31,901 bases of DNA from assembly GCA_947304065.1 (NCBI GenBank), contig CAMZAI010000004.1, forward strand, positions 1 to 31,901, written 5' to 3'. The position numbers and the translations under genes are program-made. The stretch comes from an uncultured Clostridia bacterium (GTDB lineage Bacteria > Bacillota > Clostridia > Lachnospirales > Lachnospiraceae). Within the stretch, counting starts at the first letter, position 1; each line of letters opens with the position of its first letter. This document shows positions 25,659-31,901 of this stretch, in pieces. The notes below the pieces were generated by a model. The model worked only from the letters and a program-made list of their open reading frames with translations, had not been told where the DNA came from and did not search any database.

Positions 25659-26385
25659 GGGAATAGCCCCCCTTCTGGTCTCCGATGATAACACCCTTAT
25701 TGAGCGTGATGACGCGTTTCTGCATCGCGTCGACGATCTCGCGGTTGTGCGTTACGACAACAACGGTGGTACCCCTGCGGTTGATCTCCTCGAGCAGGTG
25801 CATGATCTCCCATGAATTGCGGGGATCGAGATTACCCGTGGGCTCGTCCGCGAGCAGGATCACAGGATTGTTGACCAGAGCGCGCGCCAAGGCGACCCTC
25901 TGCTGCTCACCGCCCGAGAGCTCGTCCGGATACGATCTGAGTTTTTCGGAAAGGCCGACAATCGACAGGACTCTGGGCACATCGCGCCTGATCTTGTAGT
26001 TGGGTACCTCGAGCACCCTCTGCGCGAACGCCACATTGTCAAATACCGTGCGGTCCTTTAAGAGACGGAAATCCTGGAACACTATGCCGATGCTGCGTCT
26101 CAGCTTACAGATGCTGTTCTCGCGCAGTCTCGAGAGTTCCTTTCCCGCCACCATGATATGGCCCTTTGTGGGTGATATTTCCTTTAAGAGGAGCTTGATC
26201 AGCGTCGATTTGCCTGAGCCGCTGCTCCCCACGATAAACACGAATTCTCCCTTGCGGATCTCAAGGGAAACGTTCTTCAGGGCGTGCTGCCCCTCGACAT
26301 AATCCTTGCTGACTTCCTCCAGCAGGATCACCGGCGGCTCGATCTCTTCGCTCTCAGCCCTGTAAAGATCAAATTTATCCGACAT
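25645..26385 (-). CDS. ftsE: Cell division ATP-binding protein FtsE
   Basis: This is a 246-residue ABC ATPase. Walker A is GSSGSGKST, the Q-loop is VFQDFRLL, the signature is LSGGEQQR, Walker B is VILLADEPTG, the D-loop is NLDP and the switch His is in VVTHN. YVEGQHALKNVSLEI is the usual FtsE N-terminal strand. AAGGGGA precedes the start. It heads the ftsE-ftsX-M23-S41 operon and shares no features with sugar-transport ATPases (no C-terminal TOBE domain), so it is not the missing MsmX-type partner. Confidence 0.96.
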   Translation of the reverse strand: MSDKFDLYRAESEEIEPPVILLEEVSKDYVEGQHALKNVSLEIRKGEFVFIVGSSGSGKSTLIKLLLKEISPTKGHIMVAGKELSRLRENSICKLRRSIGIVFQDFRLLKDRTVFDNVAFAQRVLEVPNYKIRRDVPRVLSIVGLSEKLRSYPDELSGGEQQRVALARALVNNPVILLADEPTGNLDPRNSWEIMHLLEEINRRGTTVVVVTHNREIVDAMQKRVITLNKGVIIGDQKGGYSHAKN

Positions 26386-26409
26386 TAAATATTCCCCTTA
26401 TGAACGCAA

Positions 26410-26450
26410 CGAAAGCTCCTACTCCCTTATTCCGATGAGTATGAGCTTCG
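26410..26450 (-). terminator. Weak hairpin between the PucR-type gene and ftsE
   Basis: An imperfect stem (left arm 26410-26423, right arm 26438-26450, one bulge and one mismatch) follows the regulator stop codon. There is no T-run, so it may attenuate or stabilise RNA rather than terminate. I see no separate ftsE promoter in this gap. Confidence 0.3.
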
Positions 26451-26458
26451 CTGATCTT

Positions 26459-27550
26459 TTAATATTCAAGGTTCTCCATATACTTCATGTACTTAACGAC
26501 CATGAGAGCGATCTTGAAGGTGATCGCGTCCTCGAATACCCTGAGGTCGAGATTCGTCATCTTCTGGAGCTTGTCGAGACGGTAAACCAGCGTATTTCTG
26601 TGGATGTAAAGCTGTCTCGAAGTCTCCGAAACGTTCAGGTTGTTCTCGAAGAACTTGTTAATGGTCGAAAGCGTCTCCTCATCGAAATCATCAGGCGACT
26701 TTCCGTCAAATATCTCCTTGATGAACATCTTGCACAGCGGCATCGGGAGCTGGTAGATCAGACGGCCGATACCTAAGTTGCTGTATGCGATGACGTTCCT
26801 CTCGCAATAGAAGATCTTCCCGACATCGAGCGCCATCTTCGCTTCCTTGTAGGATCTGGAAACGTCCTTTATCTCGCCGACGATCGTGCCGAGCGCCACA
26901 TGTACCTTTGACATGGCCTCGGTGTTCAGCATGTCGAGGATGACCTTCGCGAGCTTCTCCATATCCTCGTAACCCTCGCCGGGCTTGAGTTCCTTTACCA
27001 CGATGATGTTCTTCTCATCGACTGCGGTAATGAAGTCCTTTGCCTTGCTGTTGGTAAAGAGGGTTCTCACAGTCTCGAGCGCGTTCGTGTCCTTTTCGGT
27101 CTTTGTCTCGATCAGGATAACGACACGTCTGGCCTCTGCGTCGATGTGGAGCTTCTTCGCACGGTTATAGATATCCACGAGAAGGAGGTTGTCGAGCAGG
27201 AGGTTCTTGATGAAGTTATCCTTGTCGTAGCGCTCCTTGTAAGCCACGAGCAGGTTCTGGATCTGGAAGGTGACCATCTTGCCGACCATGTATACGTCGT
27301 CCGAGTCGCCCTTTACCAGCAGAACGTACTCGAGCTGCTGCTCATCGTAAACCTTGAAGAACTGATAGCCCGACAGCGCCTGGCTGTCCGCGGGCGAATC
27401 AACGAATGCCAGCACGGCATCCTCATATTCCTCGGCATTGTTCATGGTGGCCGCAAGAGCCTTACCCTCTGTATCCATCACGCAGATATCGATCCTGGTG
27501 ATAGCCTTGATGCCTTCTACGGTGTTCTGCAAAATCTGATTTGAGATCAT
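26459..27550 (-). CDS. PucR/CdaR-type transcriptional regulator
   Basis: This 363-residue protein has the layout of carbohydrate-diacid/purine regulators. The N-terminal region (about 1-120) resembles a sugar-diacid recognition domain (ITRIDICVMDTEGKALAAT). The middle GGDEF-like segment (about 130-280) includes VVILIETKTEKD and HVALGTIVGEIKDVSRSYKEAKMAL. The C-terminal PucR helix-turn-helix (about 295-355) carries NVSETSRQLYIHRNTLVYRL, then TNLDLRVFEDAITFKIAL, a very characteristic ending. Its effector is unknown. It lies upstream of ftsE on the same strand with a 73-base gap and could be cotranscribed, an unusual neighbour for division genes. Confidence 0.9.
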   Translation of the reverse strand: MISNQILQNTVEGIKAITRIDICVMDTEGKALAATMNNAEEYEDAVLAFVDSPADSQALSGYQFFKVYDEQQLEYVLLVKGDSDDVYMVGKMVTFQIQNLLVAYKERYDKDNFIKNLLLDNLLLVDIYNRAKKLHIDAEARRVVILIETKTEKDTNALETVRTLFTNSKAKDFITAVDEKNIIVVKELKPGEGYEDMEKLAKVILDMLNTEAMSKVHVALGTIVGEIKDVSRSYKEAKMALDVGKIFYCERNVIAYSNLGIGRLIYQLPMPLCKMFIKEIFDGKSPDDFDEETLSTINKFFENNLNVSETSRQLYIHRNTLVYRLDKLQKMTNLDLRVFEDAITFKIALMVVKYMKYMENLEY

Positions 27551-27593
27551 GTTAAGCCTTCTCCGTTTCGTAAAAATATCTACACTTATGATA

Positions 27594-27622
27594 AGTTTAG
27601 CACTTTATTCCACAAATGTAAA
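27594..27622 (-). promoter_or_regulatory. Promoter of the PucR-type regulator (and perhaps ftsEX)
   Basis: On the minus strand TTTACA (27617-27622) and TAAACT (27594-27599) are exactly 17 bases apart, giving a leader of about 37 bases with a GGAGAAGG ribosome site. The -35 matches 5 of 6 and the -10 4 of 6 consensus bases. Confidence 0.6.
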
Positions 27623-27779
27623 ACAAAAAACTCTCCCGCTTTTAAAATCGATCCCTATGAAAGCAGCATATGCGTGATCCTGCCCATTCCTCCGATCCTG
27701 TGCCTTCTCCGTTTTCCGCCTTTGCCCTGATGGTACTAAAAGGCCTTCTGATCGGATTATAATACATTCCCGGGGGATA

Positions 27780-27808
27780 TCGACAAAAAAGAAGACGAGG
27801 GCTATACT
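27780..27808 (+). promoter_or_regulatory. Promoter of the GNAT / glycoside hydrolase operon
   Basis: TCGACA (27780-27785) and TATACT (27803-27808) are 17 bases apart, each 5 of 6 to consensus. The start of transcription would be near 27815. Between this and the divergent PucR promoter (27623-27779) I see no gene and no convincing hairpin. Confidence 0.65.
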
Positions 27809-27847
27809 TAATTCAAAAAAGTGCTTATTCTGCGAAAGGGGGATACC

Positions 27848-28765
27848 ATGAACATCACGACAAAGCAATTTCAGATCCTTACGGATATAGATACGGTCTG
27901 GGAACTCATGACCGAAGCATATGATCATGAAGAAACCAACGGGCCCGCGGCTCCGTTCTTCGAGTACGCGGTAACCTCTCCCTGGCACGACCGGGACTAT
28001 CTGCGCCTGAACCGTTTCTGGCTGGACAACGGCAGACCGGTGGCCTTCGTGTTTTACGAGCAGCCCGTCAACGAGCTGTATTTCGTGCTCAAACCCGGTT
28101 ACGAAATACTGGCGGGTGAAATGATCGAATATGCCGAAACGGCGTATCCGAAGTTTGAAGATCCGCTGACGCTGGTGCTTTCCGTGGGGCAGAAGGCCCT
28201 TATCGAAGCTGCGGAAAGAAAGGGCTACAAATGCGATTATGAGGAAACGGACAGGATATTCGATTTCCGTACCGGGAAGCTCGATTATCCGCTGCCCGCG
28301 GGATACCATTTTGTGGACTCGGAGCATTCTGATCCGCTCAAGTCCGCAAAATGCCTTTGGGACGGCTTCAACAGCGAGGAACTCGGCCCGTTCGCAAACT
28401 GGGATATTCCCGAAAAGGACGGCGGAAGAACTCCGCACGAACTGTATCAGAATGTGCTCGGAGCCACGATCTCACCCTCGCCTCACTCGACTTATCAGTA
28501 TACCGTGATAATCGCGGATGAGAACGAGGAATACGTCTGCTTCTCGGGAATGTGGTGGGTTCCGGAAAATAAGCTGGCCTACATGGAGCCGCTGTGTACG
28601 GTTCCGTCACATCAGCATAAGGGACTCGCTGCCGCAGCGCTCTCCCGCCACGACAGCGTGCTCCGTCCGCTCGGCGCCGAGATCATGACGGGCGGCGGCA
28701 ATGATTTCTATCAAAAGATCGGTTACAAGGGCGTTCATATCAGGCGCCACTACACGAAAGCTTAA
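27848..28765 (+). CDS. GNAT-family N-acetyltransferase
   Basis: This is a 305-residue protein. The ATG at 27848 (MNITTKQFQILTDID) has AAAGGGGG at good spacing, better than the in-frame start at 27821. The C-terminal half holds the acetyl-CoA fold: YVCFSGMWWVPENKLAYMEPLCTVPSHQ, then the pyrophosphate loop HKGLAAAALSRH (about 253-264), and GGGNDFYQKIGYKGVHIRRH at the end. The N-terminal half (about 1-140) looks like a second, degenerate GNAT-like domain, as in other tandem-GNAT proteins of about 300 residues. The substrate is unknown. It is probably cotranscribed with the glycoside hydrolase gene 35 bases on; whether they are functionally linked is open. Confidence 0.87.
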   Translation: MNITTKQFQILTDIDTVWELMTEAYDHEETNGPAAPFFEYAVTSPWHDRDYLRLNRFWLDNGRPVAFVFYEQPVNELYFVLKPGYEILAGEMIEYAETAYPKFEDPLTLVLSVGQKALIEAAERKGYKCDYEETDRIFDFRTGKLDYPLPAGYHFVDSEHSDPLKSAKCLWDGFNSEELGPFANWDIPEKDGGRTPHELYQNVLGATISPSPHSTYQYTVIIADENEEYVCFSGMWWVPENKLAYMEPLCTVPSHQHKGLAAAALSRHDSVLRPLGAEIMTGGGNDFYQKIGYKGVHIRRHYTKA

Positions 28766-28800
28766 GACATTCGGAACACAGCATCTTCGGAGGAAGGAAC

Positions 28801-31626
28801 ATGAGATACGATCTGAGCGGAAAATGGGAGATAAAGCTCCCCGACGGAAGAATAAAATCGGACGGCTTCCTGCCCGGTTCCCTTGATGAAAACGGCGTCG
28901 GCGATCCCGACCGCGTTGCAAAGGCATGGCATCCCGATATAGAGGACCGCAGCGGCGAAGATACCGAGTTTACGGACGTCGATTCCCGCATCACGACCAG
29001 GCTTACGAGGCGTTTTACTTATGAGGGACCGGCAGAATTTACAAGGGTTTTTGAATATGATGTCAGGGCGGACAGGAGTTATTGTCTGCATATAGAGCGC
29101 ACCCGCGCGGCTTCGGCCTTTGTCGACGGCAAAGAGGCGCACCGCATCGCTTACGGGCTCAGCACACCCACTGTTTTTGACGTGACCGGGCTGCTGCGCA
29201 AGGGCAGCGTGATCAGACTCGTCACCGACAATACCTACCCCGGCATGCCCTACCGCGACATAACCTTTTCCTCCGCCGCGACCGATGAAACGCAGACCAA
29301 CTGGAACGGCGCGGTAGGTGAGATATTCATCGAGGAAACCGGACATGCGCGCATTTTGGAGGCCCGTGTACTGCCCGAGATCGGCGGAACGGGTACCGCG
29401 GATGTGGTGGTTGAAGCTGCAGACATAGGGGCAGGTGCAGACGAAAGAACCGTCCCCATGTCTGAGCCCGCCCCCAAGTCTGCGATCCTCAGGCTCGAAG
29501 GCGCATGTCTTCAGGCTCCCGTCGAAAAAAAACTGCTCCTCTCTCACGATAAGCCGACAGAGATCCGGTTCGATGCCGTTTCATTCTCATCCGAAGCCGC
29601 AGGAGCACGCTGGGACGAATATGAGGGCAATCTGCACGAGCTGCGGATCACGCTGTTCACAGGCGGCAAAGCCGCAGACAGCAGGACCGTCCGCTTCGGT
29701 CTTCGAACCTTCTCTTACGATGATACCGGACGATTGACACTGAACGGCCGGCGTATATTCCTCAGAAGCGAGGCAAACTGCGGTCTTTTCCCCGAAACAG
29801 GCCATCCGCCGATGGACATTGAGAGCTGGACTGCGATCGTAAAGACCTACAAGTCCTACGGAGTCAACTGCATCCGCTTCCACTCCTGGTGCCCGCCCGA
29901 GGCCGCTTTCGAGGCTGCAGACAGGCTTGGCGTGATGATCGAGGCCGAGCTCCCGAACTGGAATCCGCGCGACGCTTTTAATGACGTGACCTGCTTTAAT
30001 TTCTATAAAAACGAACTCACGCAAATAATAAAAACCTACGCGAACCATCCTTCTTTCGTTATGCTGGCGCTCGGCAACGAGCTGCACGCGAGCGACGAGG
30101 GCGTGGACAGAATGCACGAGCTCCTGCGGACCGCGCGCGAGCTCGATCCTACACGGCTCTATGCCTGGGGTTCGAACAATTTCTACGGCAATAAAGGCGC
30201 CGATCCCGACAGCGATTTCTATACCGGCTCTGATCATTACGGCACGCCCCTGCGCTTTTCGGGCAATAAAGGCGTGATCAACGCCACCGCGCCCAATACG
30301 CACAGAGACCTCTCGGCAGTTCTCGGCAGTATCCGCGAAAGCTATAAAAAGCCCGTATATACTTTCGAGGTCGGCCAGTACGAGATCCTGCCCGATATGA
30401 AGGAACTGGAGGAATTCAAAGGCGTTACAAGGCCCGACAATCTGACCGTGGTCAACGAGCGCAGAAAAAAGAACGGCATATCCGATGCCGAATGGGAGCG
30501 CAGAGTCAACGCAACAGGTGAGATCGCGCTCAAAGCCTACCGCGAAGAGATCGAGGGCGTGCTGCGAACTCCCGGGCTTTCGGGTATCTCCCTGCTCGGA
30601 TTGCAGGACTTTACCGGCCAGGGTACGGCTCTTGTCGGCATGCTGAATTCCCATCTGCGTCCGAAGCCTTATTCGTTCTCAGATCCCGCGCGCTTCGCGA
30701 GATTTTTCACTGACCGCGCTGTACTCGTGCTTTTTGACCGCTATACCTATGAGAACGGTGAGACATTTACCGCGGAGGTAAAAGTTGCGAATTACGGCAA
30801 AGAACCGCTTCCTGGCGAGTTTTCATACAGACTCGAAACCGCCCCTTCGCGACGAGGTTATACAAATTCCGCCCCGGCTGCCGGGGCAGTCTCCGGTTCA
30901 GCCATCGCGTCGGGATCTTCCGTACCCATATCTGCAAGCAGGCACCGGGGCAGCGCGGAAACAGGCATAAACTCCTGCCCTCCCGGCGAGCTGACCTCGC
31001 TCGGCACCTTCAGCATCCCGCTCACCGGCTTTGACCGTGCCCAGAAGCTCATGCTCACCGTAACCGTCGGCAACATCGGCGCCAAGTATCCGATCTGGGT
31101 CTACCCGCATGTCGATCCGGCATGCCCCGAAGGCGTATACGAAACCGAAGTTTTCGACGACAGGGCAAAGGATGTCCTCGCGCGCGGCGGCAAAGTCTAT
31201 GTGACTCCGCACTCCACAAAAGAGGCAATCCCGGATTCAATACAGGCACAGTTCACGACCGATTTCTGGTCGGTCGGAACCTTCCCCGCACAGGAAGGCG
31301 CAATGGGCCAGCTCATAAAGAAAGACCATCCCATCTTTAGGGATTTCCCCACAGACGAATGGTCTGATTGGCAGTGGTTCAGAATGGCCTCACAGCGGGC
31401 TTTCATCCTGCCCCGTTATATGGATTCGATCATCACGGAAATGGACTGCTATGTGCGGCAGCGTCCGATGGCGCAGCTCTACGAAGCAAGATGCGGCGCG
31501 GGCCGCGTACTCTTCTCCTCGATGGGACTGCAGGATCTTCAGGAATATCCCGAAGCACGCATGCTGCTCGACTGCATATACAAATATCTGGGCTCCGAAG
31601 ATTTCGAGCCGATGCAGGAATTATAA
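28801..31626 (+). CDS. Glycoside hydrolase family 2 protein
   Basis: This is a 941-residue enzyme with a GGAGGAAGG ribosome site and no signal peptide, hence cytoplasmic. Domain order: sugar-binding jelly roll (about 1-180, YDLSGKWEIKLPDG, NWNGAVGEIFIEE); Ig-like domain (about 185-310); TIM barrel (about 315-640, LTLNGRRIFLRSEANCG, GVNCIRFHSWCPPEAAFEAADRLGVMIEAELPNW). The likely acid/base is Glu427 in ALGNELHA and the likely nucleophile Glu523 in YTFEVGQYE. The C-terminal part (about 650-941) has an Ig-like segment and an unassigned domain. It is a GH2 enzyme in the broad sense; galactosidase against glucuronidase or other specificity cannot be told. Two oddities: a REP-like stretch at residues about 213-222 and a Ser/Ala/Gly/Pro-rich insertion at about 681-730. 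Confidence 0.85.
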   Translation: MRYDLSGKWEIKLPDGRIKSDGFLPGSLDENGVGDPDRVAKAWHPDIEDRSGEDTEFTDVDSRITTRLTRRFTYEGPAEFTRVFEYDVRADRSYCLHIERTRAASAFVDGKEAHRIAYGLSTPTVFDVTGLLRKGSVIRLVTDNTYPGMPYRDITFSSAATDETQTNWNGAVGEIFIEETGHARILEARVLPEIGGTGTADVVVEAADIGAGADERTVPMSEPAPKSAILRLEGACLQAPVEKKLLLSHDKPTEIRFDAVSFSSEAAGARWDEYEGNLHELRITLFTGGKAADSRTVRFGLRTFSYDDTGRLTLNGRRIFLRSEANCGLFPETGHPPMDIESWTAIVKTYKSYGVNCIRFHSWCPPEAAFEAADRLGVMIEAELPNWNPRDAFNDVTCFNFYKNELTQIIKTYANHPSFVMLALGNELHASDEGVDRMHELLRTARELDPTRLYAWGSNNFYGNKGADPDSDFYTGSDHYGTPLRFSGNKGVINATAPNTHRDLSAVLGSIRESYKKPVYTFEVGQYEILPDMKELEEFKGVTRPDNLTVVNERRKKNGISDAEWERRVNATGEIALKAYREEIEGVLRTPGLSGISLLGLQDFTGQGTALVGMLNSHLRPKPYSFSDPARFARFFTDRAVLVLFDRYTYENGETFTAEVKVANYGKEPLPGEFSYRLETAPSRRGYTNSAPAAGAVSGSAIASGSSVPISASRHRGSAETGINSCPPGELTSLGTFSIPLTGFDRAQKLMLTVTVGNIGAKYPIWVYPHVDPACPEGVYETEVFDDRAKDVLARGGKVYVTPHSTKEAIPDSIQAQFTTDFWSVGTFPAQEGAMGQLIKKDHPIFRDFPTDEWSDWQWFRMASQRAFILPRYMDSIITEMDCYVRQRPMAQLYEARCGAGRVLFSSMGLQDLQEYPEARMLLDCIYKYLGSEDFEPMQEL
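29437..29465. repeat. Half copy of the REP-like repeat inside the GH2 gene
   Basis: AGAACCGTCCCCATG followed by one differing base and CTGA is identical to the right arm of the inverted repeat at 31675-31702. GCAGA precedes it in both, with three extra bases here. It is read in frame as part of the GH2 protein (ERTVPMS). Confidence 0.7.
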
Positions 31627-31639
31627 TTCAAGGATCATA

Positions 31640-31702
31640 CAGCCACGGGGACGGTTCTTCTGTCCGATGTTACGTCGGGCAGAAGAACCGTCCCCATGGC
31701 TG
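31640..31702. repeat. REP-like inverted repeat between convergent genes
   Basis: A 28-base left arm (31640-31667) and right arm (31675-31702) pair at 27 of 28 positions (one of them G-T) around a 7-base loop. The core is GGGGACGGTTCTTCTG and its complement. It lies 14 bases past the GH2 stop and 6 bases from the end of the convergent gene. It could end transcription on both sides, though T-runs are poor. The length, symmetry and second partial copy at 29437-29465 favour a dispersed repetitive element (REP type) over a plain terminator. Confidence 0.85.
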
Positions 31703-31707
31703 AAATT

Positions 31708-31901
31708 TTATAGATCTTTTATGGTGACAGGCACCGTTTCCAGCACTGCGAGTCCCTTCCGGCCCAGTTCTGTCATCCTGCGGCAATAATCGTCACTCCT
31801 TGCCTGGATGTCGTCCTGGTATACCTCAAGCTCCGGCATCGAAACTGCGAAGAAATCGTATCCGACCTTGTCGAAGCTGTGCTGTTCACCGAAGATTATC
31901 A
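31708..31901 (-). CDS. C-terminal fragment of an unidentified protein (5' end outside window)
   Basis: The last 63 residues of a gene that enters from the right edge are seen, ending at a TAA at 31708-31710. The sequence (IIFGEQHSFDKVGYDFFAVS, ELEVYQDDIQARSDDYCRRM, then KGLAVLETVPVTIKDL) has no motif I recognise. It is rich in charged residues and shows gene-like composition rather than a shadow of the other strand. The final residues TVPVT are encoded by GGTGCCTGTCACC, a small hairpin sequence, so the C terminus may have been changed by a repeat. It is convergent with the GH2 gene. Confidence 0.6.
   Translation of the reverse strand, partial: IIFGEQHSFDKVGYDFFAVSMPELEVYQDDIQARSDDYCRRMTELGRKGLAVLETVPVTIKDL

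Noticed and set aside
27605..28438. 277-residue minus-strand frame over the GNAT gene
   Set aside because: The plus strand has a promoter, ribosome site and acetyl-CoA motif; the minus frame covers the promoter region and has no family features.
29587..30654. 355-residue minus-strand frame inside the GH2 gene
   Set aside because: It is a shadow of the TIM-barrel coding sequence, where catalytic motifs are read on the plus strand.
31640..31702. Simple rho-independent terminator
   Set aside because: The stem is 28 bp, longer than usual, T-runs are poor on both sides, and a partial copy exists inside a gene, so a repeat element fits better. A terminator role as a side effect is still possible.
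1..31901. CRISPR arrays, tRNA/rRNA genes, prophage or insertion-sequence transposases
   Set aside because: I saw no regularly spaced direct repeats, cloverleaf-like sequences or transposase/integrase motifs anywhere in the window.

Overview
The window looks like chromosomal DNA of an anaerobic Firmicute (Bacillota), most likely class Clostridia and plausibly Lachnospiraceae. The grounds are strong GGAGG-type ribosome binding sites on nearly every gene, tight operons, a UPF0735-type ACT protein next to hom, an ftsEX / M23 hydrolase / S41 protease cluster, and large carbohydrate ABC transporter genes of the kind common in gut and rumen Clostridia. Codon use is moderately GC-rich and intergenic regions are AT-rich. 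I saw no tRNA, rRNA, CRISPR array, phage gene or transposase.

Region 1 (1-12235) is a carbohydrate-use locus that resembles a reduced Bacillus subtilis yes (rhamnogalacturonan I) locus. On the minus strand an operon encodes a 975-residue solute-binding protein with extra N-terminal domains, two ABC permeases and an NHL/TPR/Yip1 membrane protein that runs off the left edge. No transport ATPase is present. An AraC-type regulator is divergent from this operon. Two YesL-like DUF624 proteins follow on the minus strand. Divergent from them on the plus strand are a cytoplasmic rhamnogalacturonan acetylesterase-like SGNH hydrolase and a DUF1961 (YesU-like) protein. A bidirectional terminator at 12242-12271 closes the region.

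Region 2 (12278-22056, all minus strand) is amino acid biosynthesis in two operons. argC-argJ-argB-argD-hisC has a good sigma-A-type promoter whose -10 lies inside an ARG-box-like palindrome. An ACT-domain protein, hom, lysC and a class I aminotransferase form an aspartate-family operon. lysC carries an internal ribosome binding site and start codon that would yield a separate ACT-domain subunit.

Region 3 (22057-27622, minus strand) is a PucR/CdaR-type regulator followed by a cell-wall/division module: ftsE, ftsX, a coiled-coil M23 peptidase and an S41 protease, with overlapping or closely spaced junctions.

Region 4 (27780-31901) has a GNAT acetyltransferase and a family 2 glycoside hydrolase on the plus strand behind a clear promoter. 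They converge on a gene cut by the right edge. Between them lies a near-perfect 28-bp-arm inverted repeat of REP type. A half copy of the same repeat sits inside the glycoside hydrolase coding sequence, where it appears to have been made part of the protein.
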